Part shown: one piece after another, positions 24,611-32,543 of the stretch | Position numbering within the stretch: position 1 is the stretch's first letter | How the letters are laid out: every line of letters starts with the position of its first letter | Origin: Subsaximicrobium wynnwilliamsii | GTDB taxonomy: Bacteria; Bacteroidota; Bacteroidia; Flavobacteriales; Flavobacteriaceae | Length of the DNA: 64,000 nucleotides | Reading direction: 5' to 3' | Assembly: GCF_007997225.1 (NCBI RefSeq) | Contig: NZ_VORM01000017.1 | Span: forward strand, 1-64,000 | The notes under the pieces: model-generated | What the model saw: only the letters and a program-made list of their open reading frames with translations | Database searches by the model: none | What the model was told of the DNA's origin: nothing | Made by a program: the position numbers and the translations under genes

Positions 24611-26854
24611 TTAGACCTGGTAGACTTTGGAATAGCCCCTAACAATGGCCTTGAAATCATCAAAATTATAAGGTTTCGTGATGACCTGATTCATGCCACA
24701 GGCTTCAGCTTTGGCAGAGACCTCTCCAGAATTGAGTGCGGTTAATGCCAAAACAGGAATGTTGGGATTAAACAGTCTAATGTGTTTGGTGACTTCAAAA
24801 CCGTCCATTTCTGGCATATTGATATCCATTAAAACCATGTCAAAATCCTTTTGCTTTACCAATGAAATGGCTTCTTTCCCATTGGATGCAGTCTCACAGG
24901 TACATCCAGGGATACGCTCAAGTGTTTTTTTGGTAATGAGCAAGTTGATCTTGTTATCGTCCACAATGAGCACATGATTATCTATTCTAGCCTCGAGATC
25001 TTCGTGATGTGCAACTGTTTCTGGTTTTTCACAAAGGTCAAAAGTGACATTAAAGAAAAAACTGGAGCCCTTATTTGGCTTAGATACGAAGTCTATTTCT
25101 GTACCATGGCTTTTGAGTAAGGTCTTTACAATATAGAGTCCTAAGCCTGAGCCACTGCTGTTCTTTTGCAGAAACATTTTGTTTTCAAAGGCAGAAAAAA
25201 CCGTTTGGCGGTGTTCTTCACTTATGCCTATGCCAGAGTCTTTGACCTCAAAAAGTAATTCTATTTGCGCATCAGTCCTATTTACCTCAGAGACGTCTAT
25301 GGAAATAAATCCCTTGTTGGTATACCTTATGGCGTTATAGGCCAAGTTTATCATTATTTGACTAAAGGCAACTTTATCAATCATGATATATTCATCTTCA
25401 TCAGAGTGGGCGATGTTTGAAAACAAATTCAGGCCTTTATTCTCTGCAGCCACTTTCACGGTGTTGATCACATTTTGTAAAATGGGGTCTATTCGGCCGG
25501 GTTTAAGTCTTAATTGTTTGTCTTCAAATTTGGCTCTGGTGGCTTGAAGGATGTTGTCAATAAGTATGGAGATGTAATTGCTCGACGAAATGAGTGACTT
25601 GAGATAGGCCTCTTTTTTGACTTCAGACTGTTCCTGCTCAATCAAAGTGGACAATCCACTGATGCCATAAATTGGCGTTCTCAGCTCATGGCTCAATACC
25701 GAGAAAAATTCAGAGCGATCCTTGTCTCGCTTGATCAGTTTTTTGTTACTATTCTTAAGTTCCTCATTTATGGTCTCAATATTTTTACGCGTCTTGTAAT
25801 AGTAGAAAAAGAAAATGACTACCACAACAAGTAAGATGCTTGAAATTATGGTAGAGGCAATAAATGACCTTGATAGCTTTGCATCATTTATTCGCAGCTT
25901 GTTGGCGCTGCTAAGTTGCTCTTCAGTTTTGAGGATCTTGTAGATAAGTTCGCCATTTTGTGAGGTAGCGCGCTCATATTCAAGCATTGCAGAATATTTG
26001 TACTCATCACTTTTTAACAAATAGGCAACAGCAGAATCCTTTTGCTTTTTGAATTCATGAAAGTAACGAAATTTATAATAGTTTAGGGTGGAAAGTTGAC
26101 GGTTTGCATCATTATTTAGAACAATACTCTTCTTGAAGTCCTTAATGTCAATGCTAAACAAAAGTGTATAACCCTCATCAAAATGTCCTAGCTTGATTAG
26201 CCCAATAGCTTTGTAATACAAGCTATTATACTTTAGGCGTTTTTCTAGAGTCTCAGACTTGTAGTCTCTAGAATAACTGAGTTTATCAAAATCTGTGCGA
26301 GCTAGTTGATTAAAGCTGTATTCGGCAAGCTTGATGAGTGCGTCGTTGCGATTGGTGTAATAGTTGCGTTTGATTTCATTTTCCAGATTTATAAAAAAGA
26401 GTTCACTATTGAGTTTTTTTGCTGAAGATTGAGCGATGGGGTAAATGCTGTCAAACTGCTTGTATTTCTTGTAAAGGAGATAGGTGTTTGCAAGATTGGA
26501 AAGCACATAATCCCTGCCGTGTGGCTCATGAATGCTGTCGTAGATGCTTAGCGCCTTGTAATAATACATCTTGGCGCTATTGTTGTTTCCCATTTCAGAA
26601 AACACCATGCCCAAACCATTATAAGCTTGTGCCTCGTACTTTGTGAAACCATATTTCTTCGTAAATGCCAAAGCTTCATTTAAGAGTATGGTAGCTTTGT
26701 AGAGACTATCATTTTGTATAAGGGTTTCAACACGCTCATTATTGAATGAACATTTTGACTGCTTATCAAAAACTAATAGTTCCTGCGAAAAAAGATTTTG
26801 AAAACCAAAAAAAAGCAGTAATACTGCTATAAAAGTAGGTTTGGGGTAATTCAT
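24611..26854 (-). CDS. Hybrid sensor histidine kinase/response regulator with TPR sensor
   Basis: 747 residues from the ATG at 26854 (MNYPKPTFIAVLLLFFG, a signal peptide). TPR-like repeats fill about 40-290, and a membrane helix spans about 325-350. HisKA contains FFSVLSHELRTPIYGISG. The ATPase has NLAYNAIRYTNKG and SGSGLGLYIVKTLL. A C-terminal receiver has LIVDDNKINLL, the phosphoacceptor in VLMDINMPEMDG and the lysine in VITKPYNFD. There is no output domain, so it must pass phosphate to another protein. An ATG at 26911 would add 19 residues but lies upstream of the promoter boxes, so it is rejected. No obvious partner is adjacent. Confidence 0.9.
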   Translation of the reverse strand: MNYPKPTFIAVLLLFFGFQNLFSQELLVFDKQSKCSFNNERVETLIQNDSLYKATILLNEALAFTKKYGFTKYEAQAYNGLGMVFSEMGNNNSAKMYYYKALSIYDSIHEPHGRDYVLSNLANTYLLYKKYKQFDSIYPIAQSSAKKLNSELFFINLENEIKRNYYTNRNDALIKLAEYSFNQLARTDFDKLSYSRDYKSETLEKRLKYNSLYYKAIGLIKLGHFDEGYTLLFSIDIKDFKKSIVLNNDANRQLSTLNYYKFRYFHEFKKQKDSAVAYLLKSDEYKYSAMLEYERATSQNGELIYKILKTEEQLSSANKLRINDAKLSRSFIASTIISSILLVVVVIFFFYYYKTRKNIETINEELKNSNKKLIKRDKDRSEFFSVLSHELRTPIYGISGLSTLIEQEQSEVKKEAYLKSLISSSNYISILIDNILQATRAKFEDKQLRLKPGRIDPILQNVINTVKVAAENKGLNLFSNIAHSDEDEYIMIDKVAFSQIMINLAYNAIRYTNKGFISIDVSEVNRTDAQIELLFEVKDSGIGISEEHRQTVFSAFENKMFLQKNSSGSGLGLYIVKTLLKSHGTEIDFVSKPNKGSSFFFNVTFDLCEKPETVAHHEDLEARIDNHVLIVDDNKINLLITKKTLERIPGCTCETASNGKEAISLVKQKDFDMVLMDINMPEMDGFEVTKHIRLFNPNIPVLALTALNSGEVSAKAEACGMNQVITKPYNFDDFKAIVRGYSKVYQV

Positions 26855-26881
26855 TGTTAGGGCAATACAGTTTATTTGGGG

Positions 26882-26897
26882 CAAACATACAAATTTA
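26882..26897 (-). promoter_or_regulatory. Two adjacent -7 boxes before the hybrid kinase
   Basis: On the minus strand TAAATTTG (26890-26897) and TATGTTTG (26882-26889) lie end to end; both match TAnnTTTG. The ATG at 26854 is 27-35 bases downstream. No good -33 element was found for either. Confidence 0.45.
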
Positions 26898-26921
26898 TTG
26901 TTAAATCGCATTAATATGTAG

Positions 26922-27062
26922 GAAAGAGACTATAACAGATTTAAGAATGACCTCTTAGATGTGGACGAAAAAGCCAACGATTTCAATTTCTTACGCGGTT
27001 TCATGCCTGCGGAAGCAATGGCCGACACGCTCAAAATCGGTTTTTATCGAGTCGCAGATTGA
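26922..27062 (+). pseudogene. Possible gene remnant, family not recognised
   Basis: A 46-codon open stretch has protein-like composition (NDFNFLRGFMPAEAMADTLK, then IGFYRVAD) but no start that makes sense and ends in TGA. The next frame continues with IDLYYDCVGTF, a TAG, and KNGHGRTKTTIKYLFYKYS up to about 27152, as if a frameshift and a nonsense mutation broke a longer gene. The surrounding 26855-27218 gap has no other content except promoters. Neither piece matched a known family, so chance is not excluded. Confidence 0.3.
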
Positions 27063-27192
27063 TTTGTATTACGATTGTGTGGGCACCTTTTAGAAAAATG
27101 GCCACGGAAGGACCAAAACCACCATCAAATATTTGTTCTACAAATATAGTTAGCGGCAATCACAAGAAATTTCAAAACATTGCAAAAGTTAG

Positions 27193-27200
27193 TATCTTTG
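27193..27200 (+). promoter_or_regulatory. -7 box (TATCTTTG) of mvaD
   Basis: A perfect TAnnTTTG element 18 bases before the ATG at 27219. It lies within the frame that would start at the TTG at 27180 and therefore argues for the ATG. Confidence 0.6.
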
Positions 27201-27218
27201 GCAAGTGAAAATAAGCCA

Positions 27219-28307
27219 ATGACTGTAAACGAATTCCTCCCCAAGCCTTATCCCATTGCCATAGCGAATGGCAGCATCACTTGTGCTGCTCCCAGCAACA
27301 TTGCCCTAGTCAAATACTGGGGGAAAAAAAAGGACCAGATTCCTGAAAATCCTTCAATTAGCTTTACGCTGAGTGCATGCAAAACCATAACTACGCTTCA
27401 CTACAAGAAAAAGAAGGATCAAGACCAGTTTTCTTTCGACATCTATTTGGACGGGATCCCGAAACCGGATTTCAAACCAAAAATCGAAACTTTTTTTAGG
27501 CGTATTGAAATGTACGTTCCTTTTCTTAAGACCTATCATTTCGAGATTGAGACCTCCAACACCTTTCCACACAGTTCTGGCATTGCCAGCTCAGCATCGG
27601 GAATGGGAGCGCTGGCCTTGTGCCTTGTGCAGCTAGAGCAAAAATTGAACGCCGAAAATGCAGAGGAATCCAATTACAAAAAAGCATCCTTTCTCGCGCG
27701 TCTGGGCTCAGGAAGTGCCTGCCGAAGTCTGGAAGGGGAGCTCATTGTTTGGGGAGAACATGCAAAAATCGAAGGCAGTTCAGATAACTTCGGAACAAAA
27801 TATCCTTATGAAGTACATGAGCATTTTAAGGACTATCAAGATGTCATTTTACTGGTAGATAAAGGCGAGAAACAAGTGAGCAGCACCCTTGGTCATAACC
27901 TCATGCATGAGCATCCCTATGCCGAAAGGCGTTTTGAACAAGCACATGAGCACCTGTCAAAACTTATTGACATCTTTAAAACTGGTAATTTGGATCGATT
28001 TGTCGCTATTGTTGAAAGTGAAGCTTTGACCCTACATGCCATGATGATGACCAGCATGCCTTATTTCATATTGATGAAACCCAATACCCTGCACATCATC
28101 AATGCCATTTGGAAGTTTAGACAAAACACAGGCTCAAAAGTCTGTTTTACCTTAGATGCCGGTGCGAATGTTCACCTGCTTTTTCCGAAGCAAGAAAAAG
28201 ACAGTGTTCTAAAGTTTATTGAGAGTGATTTGGCCAAATTTTGTCAAAATGGTCATTATATTAACGATCAACTTGGGCTTGGAGCGGAGCTATTGGGATC
28301 TAAATAA
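27219..28307 (+). CDS. mvaD: Diphosphomevalonate decarboxylase
   Basis: 362 residues from the ATG at 27219 (an upstream TTG at 27180 precedes the promoter). A GHMP-superfamily enzyme that uses ATP to turn mevalonate diphosphate into isopentenyl diphosphate. Diagnostic segments are APSNIALVKYWGKKK, NPSISFTL, the phosphate loop PHSSGIASSASGMGALALC, and RLGSGSACRSLEGELIVWG. It heads a cluster with a second GHMP kinase and a UbiA prenyltransferase, so isoprenoids here come from mevalonate. The C-terminal FTLDAGANVHLLF is also typical. Confidence 0.94.
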   Translation: MTVNEFLPKPYPIAIANGSITCAAPSNIALVKYWGKKKDQIPENPSISFTLSACKTITTLHYKKKKDQDQFSFDIYLDGIPKPDFKPKIETFFRRIEMYVPFLKTYHFEIETSNTFPHSSGIASSASGMGALALCLVQLEQKLNAENAEESNYKKASFLARLGSGSACRSLEGELIVWGEHAKIEGSSDNFGTKYPYEVHEHFKDYQDVILLVDKGEKQVSSTLGHNLMHEHPYAERRFEQAHEHLSKLIDIFKTGNLDRFVAIVESEALTLHAMMMTSMPYFILMKPNTLHIINAIWKFRQNTGSKVCFTLDAGANVHLLFPKQEKDSVLKFIESDLAKFCQNGHYINDQLGLGAELLGSK

Positions 28308-28370
28308 TTTGAGATCCTTCAAAATAAGTGTTTAAACTGAAGTCAAAAAACGAGATCACAGAAATATACG

Positions 28371-28378
28371 TATATTTG
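28371..28378 (+). promoter_or_regulatory. -7 box (TATATTTG) before the GHMP kinase
   Basis: A perfect TAnnTTTG element. The ATG at 28402 is 23 bases downstream; the in-frame ATG at 28387 would be only 8 bases away. This gives the kinase a promoter separate from mvaD. Confidence 0.55.
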
Positions 28379-28401
28379 CCATACTAATGCGTCGTAATTA
28401 T

Positions 28402-29331
28402 ATGAAAGGACCACTATTTTACTCTAAAATTTTACTCTTTGGCGAATACGGAATCATAAAGGATTCTAAGGGTTTGTCTATACCATATAACTTTTACAAT
28501 GGCGCACTTAAAAGCGACGGTAGTACCTCAGAAGAGGCTATAAAGTCCAATGCTGGTTTGAGTAAATATGTTGCATATTTGGCAACCATAGACACCCAAT
28601 TGGTACAATTTGATTTGGAAGCTCTTACCAAGGATGTTGAAGAAGGCATGTATTTTGACTCTTCCATTCCTCAAGGCTATGGCGTTGGGAGTAGCGGTGC
28701 TTTGGTTGCGGCTATTTATGATAAATATGCCAAAGAAAAAATCACGGTGTTGGAAAATTTAACCCGTGAGAAATTATTGGCACTCAAAACCATTTTTGCC
28801 GAAATGGAATCTTTTTTCCACGGAAAATCCTCAGGTCTCGATCCGCTAAACAGTTATTTGAGCATCCCGATCTTGATCAATTCTCCAGACCATATTGAAG
28901 CTACAGGAATACCTGCCCAGCAAACCGGTGGGAAAGGCGCAGTCTTTTTGATTGACTCTGGCAGTATTGGGGAAACCGCTCCCATGGTTCAGATTTTTAT
29001 GGAAAATATGAAGCAGGAAGGCTTTAGAAACATGTTGAAAGATCAGTTCATCAAACATACCGATGCCTGTGTGGATGATTTTTTACAGGGCAATATCAAA
29101 TCCCTGTTTCGTAATACCAAACAGCTTTCTAAGGTGGTGCTCAACCATTTTAAACCAATGATCCCGGCACAGTTTCATGAGCTTTGGAAAAAAGGACTGG
29201 ACACCAACGATTACTATCTCAAATTATGTGGTTCTGGCGGCGGTGGCTATATTCTCGGTTTTACTGAAGATTATAAAAAAGCCCAACAGGCTTTAAAAGA
29301 CTACAAGTTGGAAGTGGTTTACAACTTCTAG
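28402..29331 (+). CDS. GHMP kinase, probable mevalonate kinase
   Basis: 309 residues from the ATG at 28402 (MKGPLFYSKILLFGEYGI); the ATG at 28387 adds 5 residues and cannot be excluded. GHMP motifs are SKILLFGEYG, the phosphate loop PQGYGVGSSGALVAAIYDKY near 92-111, a substrate-site stretch FFHGKSSGLDPLNSYL, and LCGSGGGGYILGF near the C-terminus. Position between mvaD and UbiA and the kinase-like SGLDPL motif favour mevalonate kinase. Phosphomevalonate kinase is the alternative. It is cytoplasmic. Confidence 0.85.
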   Translation: MKGPLFYSKILLFGEYGIIKDSKGLSIPYNFYNGALKSDGSTSEEAIKSNAGLSKYVAYLATIDTQLVQFDLEALTKDVEEGMYFDSSIPQGYGVGSSGALVAAIYDKYAKEKITVLENLTREKLLALKTIFAEMESFFHGKSSGLDPLNSYLSIPILINSPDHIEATGIPAQQTGGKGAVFLIDSGSIGETAPMVQIFMENMKQEGFRNMLKDQFIKHTDACVDDFLQGNIKSLFRNTKQLSKVVLNHFKPMIPAQFHELWKKGLDTNDYYLKLCGSGGGGYILGFTEDYKKAQQALKDYKLEVVYNF

Positions 29332-29342
29332 AAGCTTCAAAT

Positions 29343-30245
29343 ATGTTATCGCGTAAACAAAAACACATCCTGCTGAAATTTTTCAGTATGTTCTCTGTGG
29401 TTCGTGGATATAACATTTTGATTGTTGTGATTGCGCAATATTTGACTTCCATTTATATCCTCGCCCACGATAAACCGTTAAAAGCAGTACTTTTTGACCT
29501 CAATTTATTGATGTTGGTGCTTGCGTCTTCCGCAGTGATAGCAGGCGGTTATATCATTAACAACTTCTACGATTCAGAAAAGGACCAAATCAATAGGCCC
29601 CACAAATCGAGATTGGATCGCTTGATCAGTCAGAACACGAAACTCTCATTTTATTTTGTCCTCAACTTTTCGGCAGCGATCATGGCGAGCTATGTCTCTT
29701 TTAGGGCAGTGGTATTCTTTTCGATCTATATTTTTGGGATTTGGTTTTATTCCCATAAGCTAAAAAAGTTACCATTTATAGGCAACCTCACTTCAGCAAT
29801 TCTAATGATCACACCGTTTTTTGTGGTTTTTCTGTACTACAAAAATTTTGAACAGGTCATTTTTGTACATGCCTTTTTCTTGTTTCTCATCATCTCCATG
29901 CGTGAATTGACCAAAGACCTCGAGAATATTAAAGGTGATTTGTTGCTCAATTATAAAACAATCCCAGTGGTTTATGGGGAAAAAGCATCAAAAATCATGT
30001 TAACGGTTTTGACTTTGCTAACCTTGATTCCCACTCAACTGTTGCTTTTTAAATATCAAATTGGTCACATGTACCTCTTTTTTTACATGTCTATTTTTTT
30101 GTTGTTTATCTTCATGCTATTGCTCTGGTACTCCAAAACAAAAACGCATTATTTGATACTTCATAATATTTTGAAGTTTATCATTGTAGTTGGCGTATTT
30201 TCAATTGTATTGATTGAGGTAAGCGTGGTTTTAAATCGTATTTAG
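29343..30245 (+). CDS. UbiA-family prenyltransferase, geranylgeranylglycerol-phosphate geranylgeranyltransferase-like
   Basis: 300 residues with about eight or nine membrane helices. The first prenyl-diphosphate/Mg motif is NNFYDSEKDQINRPHKS (about 76-92); the second acidic motif is LTKDLENIKGD near 190-200. In Bacteroidota this position after the mevalonate genes is usually occupied by a protein annotated as an archaeal-lipid-type geranylgeranyltransferase. The acceptor in bacteria is not settled and could be a glycerol phosphate ether, a quinone ring or heme. It starts 12 bases after the kinase stop, so they are one operon. Confidence 0.82.
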   Translation: MLSRKQKHILLKFFSMFSVVRGYNILIVVIAQYLTSIYILAHDKPLKAVLFDLNLLMLVLASSAVIAGGYIINNFYDSEKDQINRPHKSRLDRLISQNTKLSFYFVLNFSAAIMASYVSFRAVVFFSIYIFGIWFYSHKLKKLPFIGNLTSAILMITPFFVVFLYYKNFEQVIFVHAFFLFLIISMRELTKDLENIKGDLLLNYKTIPVVYGEKASKIMLTVLTLLTLIPTQLLLFKYQIGHMYLFFYMSIFLLFIFMLLLWYSKTKTHYLILHNILKFIIVVGVFSIVLIEVSVVLNRI

Positions 30246-30393
30246 GTAATATTTCAAAATCTTCAGTAAAAAATCAGAGTGCTTAATTGTGCTGAAGGTT
30301 TTCCGAGCCCATCAAAGTCTGCGTTTAGGATGGTTTGAAGCTGCTCAAATTCAGCATAATAAGCGATGTGGAATACACGATTTAATTTTTCGA

Positions 30394-30420
30394 TTTGTTA
30401 CAACATTTATTCTACCTTTG
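30394..30420 (+). promoter_or_regulatory. Promoter of rluB (TTTG-N15-TACCTTTG)
   Basis: TTTG at 30394-30397 and TACCTTTG at 30413-30420, with a slightly short spacer of 15. The ATG at 30438 is 17 bases after the box. The longer frame starting at 30366 is upstream of the promoter and is rejected. Confidence 0.6.
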
Positions 30421-30437
30421 CAAAAATATTCAAAGAC

Positions 30438-31358
30438 ATGAGCAGACATCAAGGCACAGGCGGAAAAGGTAAATCTTCGGGGAACAGACAGAGCAAACCC
30501 ACCAATAAAAAAGCGGGTGCTCGGCAAGGCAAATCCTCAGACAAAGGTACTGTTAGAGGAAATGCACCTATCAAGAAAACCAGCTCGGATAAGGCGGCAG
30601 CAAGCCCGTCAAAACCAGCAAGTCCTTCAAAGCCATCTAGACCGTCCAATCCAGATGAGATTCGGTTGAACAAGTACATCGCCAATTCAGGCATGTGCTC
30701 ACGTCGTGATGCCGATATGCACATTACCGTTGGCAGTGTGAGCGTTAATGGCGAAGTCATCACAGAAATGGGTTACAAGGTCAAGTTGGATGATGAGGTT
30801 CGTTTTGATGGGGCGCGCATCAATCCAGAAAAAAAGACTTACGTGCTGCTCAATAAGCCCAAGGGATTTGCCACCACAACCAGCCAATCCAAAGGGCGTA
30901 CGGTTATGGATTTGGTCGCGAATGCCACCTCTGCAAGAATACAGCCCATTGGTCGTTTGGGGAGGAATTCCACCGGGTTACTCTTATTTACAAACGATGA
31001 TGTAATTACCAATAAATTTACCAAATCTAAAAATGGCGTCTCGCGACTTTTTGAGATCGAGTTGGATAAAGCCCTCAAATATGAGGATTTCAAAAAAATC
31101 CAAGAAGGTTTTAAAGTGGCAGGTAAATTGGTTGCGGTTGAGGAAATTAGTTATATTCATGACGCTCCAAAATCTAAGATCGGTTTAAAAATCAAGAATA
31201 TTGGTAATATTATTATCCATACCATTTTTGATGAACTTAAATATGAGATCGTTAGAATAGACTGCGTGGCCATAGGTCACCTTACCAAAAAAGATCTTCC
31301 TCGTGGCCATTGGAAACATTTGACCACACAAGAAATCAATACCCTTAAGATGATTTAG
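30438..31358 (+). CDS. rluB: RluB/RsuA-family pseudouridine synthase
   Basis: 306 residues from the ATG at 30438. A basic, Lys/Ser/Pro-rich tail (about 1-70, GGKGKSSGNRQSKPTNKKAG) precedes an S4 RNA-binding domain (IRLNKYIANSGMCSRRDAD) and the RsuA-type catalytic domain (LNKPKGFATTTSQ, IGRLGRNSTGLLLFTND, KGRTVMDLV). It should isomerise a uridine in 23S rRNA. The family motif is GRLD followed by TxGLLL; here the fourth position is Gly175, read directly as GGG, so the usual catalytic Asp is missing at this place. Either a neighbour replaces it or activity is lost. Confidence 0.85.
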   Translation: MSRHQGTGGKGKSSGNRQSKPTNKKAGARQGKSSDKGTVRGNAPIKKTSSDKAAASPSKPASPSKPSRPSNPDEIRLNKYIANSGMCSRRDADMHITVGSVSVNGEVITEMGYKVKLDDEVRFDGARINPEKKTYVLLNKPKGFATTTSQSKGRTVMDLVANATSARIQPIGRLGRNSTGLLLFTNDDVITNKFTKSKNGVSRLFEIELDKALKYEDFKKIQEGFKVAGKLVAVEEISYIHDAPKSKIGLKIKNIGNIIIHTIFDELKYEIVRIDCVAIGHLTKKDLPRGHWKHLTTQEINTLKMI

Positions 31359-31463
31359 AAAAGCTAATGCTTTCAATATTAGCTTATTTTTCAGGAAAAT
31401 TTGTATAGAGCTAGACCAAGCAATTTTCGCTTTAATCTTAATCTGTAGTCAGTTTATTAGAAT

Positions 31464-31543
31464 CAAGTCTTTCCCGACGCCTCGGGATTGACTCTAAAAG
31501 CGACCCGTATTGAGCCGAGTCGAATTAGAGGTCTTAGGTCTTT
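31464..31543 (+). repeat. Dispersed repeat, copy C, with TCCCGA/TCGGGA hairpin
   Basis: Matches 23333-23394 in order and mostly in sequence (CAAGTCTTTCCCGA, then TCGGGATTGACTCTAAAAGC, later GTCTTAGGTCT). The hairpin arms TCCCGA (31472-31477) and TCGGGA (31482-31487) are the same as in the 3681-3698 palindrome. It lies between convergent rluB and the PaiB-like gene. Confidence 0.6.
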
Positions 31544-31560
31544 TATTTAAAACTAGTGTC

Positions 31561-32151
31561 TCAAAACACCTTATCCAGAAAATTTTCGATACTCAACTGC
31601 TGTGAACGTAGTAGTGCTTCTCGAGCATGTCTAATGTCTTTTGGGGCTTTATCTTGAGATAGCTTGAACTTTCCTTCCCAAGACTCAATATGGATTTCAA
31701 AAAGCTGGATGTATTTTAAATTCTGGTCCATTCTTGGGTTGTTGGCATCCAAAACGTACTTGTGGTCTGGAGCTTCCAAGGCTTCGGTCATGCTAATGAG
31801 TGAGGCTTTTAGGGCGGCCTGATCATCAATGGCAGTGACTTTCCCTTTGAGATGCACCTTTATATAATTCCAAGTAGGGAGATGCGTACTGCTGAAAATG
31901 CTTGGAGAGATATAACATTCAGGTCCTGAAAAAAGCACGGTAACATCTATCTGGTCTTTCAATAAATGCGTCTGCGGATTCATCTTATCAATGTGGCCTA
32001 TGAGTCTTCCACGTTCATAGATGAGCGGCAAATGTGTTATGAGCGGCAGCCCATCTGCCACCGAAATGAGTGTGGCCAATGGATAGGTTTTTATTACTTC
32101 AATCAATCGGTTCTTATCGTCTTCTTGATGCTTTGGCGGTGGATAGGTCAA
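31561..32151 (-). CDS. FMN-binding PaiB-like protein
   Basis: 196 residues from a TTG at 32151 (MTYPPPKHQEDDKNRLIEVI), where similarity to the PaiB/FMN-binding negative regulator family begins. Conserved blocks are YPLATLISV, THLPLIYERGRLIGHIDKMNPQ, VTVLFSGPECYISPS and HLPTWNYIKVHLKG. The split-barrel fold binds FMN; Bacillus PaiB represses degradative and sporulation genes, but the biochemical role is unclear and this one has no close DNA-binding evidence. An ATG at 32277 would add 42 Lys-rich residues and has a TAAATTTG promoter box downstream of it, so it is less likely. Confidence 0.75.
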   Translation of the reverse strand: MTYPPPKHQEDDKNRLIEVIKTYPLATLISVADGLPLITHLPLIYERGRLIGHIDKMNPQTHLLKDQIDVTVLFSGPECYISPSIFSSTHLPTWNYIKVHLKGKVTAIDDQAALKASLISMTEALEAPDHKYVLDANNPRMDQNLKYIQLFEIHIESWEGKFKLSQDKAPKDIRHAREALLRSQQLSIENFLDKVF

Positions 32152-32346
32152 TTGGTTTCTGTTTTTAGTGGTTAATTGTAATGCACTGGTATTGATTGGA
32201 TCAAATTTAGCTTTTTTCTGAAACTCTTTGTTCTTGAAAGTGCCAATTGTATATGCTTTTGATTTTAGAGCTTTCATTTTATTTTTTATAGGGCTTTTGA
32301 AGCCAATGACTTTTTTATTTTTTCTACTTCAAGATACAGATGTCTT

Positions 32347-32444
32347 AATCCCTCTAGAGGGTCTAATTCCCCGAGGCTTGTCTCGAAATACAAAGAACAT
32401 CTTTCAATGCATAGCTTGTGGGCTTGCCCCGAGCTTATTGATTC
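32347..32444 (+). repeat. 97-base dispersed repeat, copy 2
   Basis: Second copy of the element at 7917-8013, in the same orientation, with one indel. Nearly identical from CTCGAAATACAAAGAACATC onward. Like copy 1 it is entirely intergenic. Confidence 0.75.
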
Positions 32445-32506
32445 TTTAAAATTAATTGCATCAGAGACTTACAATATATATATCTTTATAAAATACCCTG
32501 AAACAA

Positions 32507-32529
32507 CTCTTGTTTCAGGTATGTCTTTC
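32507..32529 (+). promoter_or_regulatory. Perfect inverted repeat before radC
   Basis: CCTGAAACAA (32507-32516) and TTGTTTCAGG (32520-32529) form a perfect 10-base stem with the loop CTC, ending 14 bases before the radC ATG. No T-run follows, so it is not an intrinsic terminator. It is either an operator for a dimeric repressor or a leader hairpin near the ribosome site. Confidence 0.55.
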
Positions 32530-32543
32530 AATAAACAAGCAAC

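Larger units (their letters stand above)
32152..32543. other. Gene-free 392-base divergent region between the PaiB-like gene and radC
   Basis: Contains a TAAATTTG box on the minus strand (32212-32219), copy 2 of the 97-base repeat (32347-32444), a TATCTTTA weak box on the plus strand near 32481, and a perfect 10-base hairpin directly before radC (32507-32529). If the ATG at 32277 were used by the PaiB-like gene, the first 126 bases would be coding. Confidence 0.5.

Noticed and set aside
30366-30437. Longer N-terminus for RluB from the upstream start at 30366
   Set aside because: The TTTG and TACCTTTG promoter elements lie inside it, so the transcript would begin after that start.
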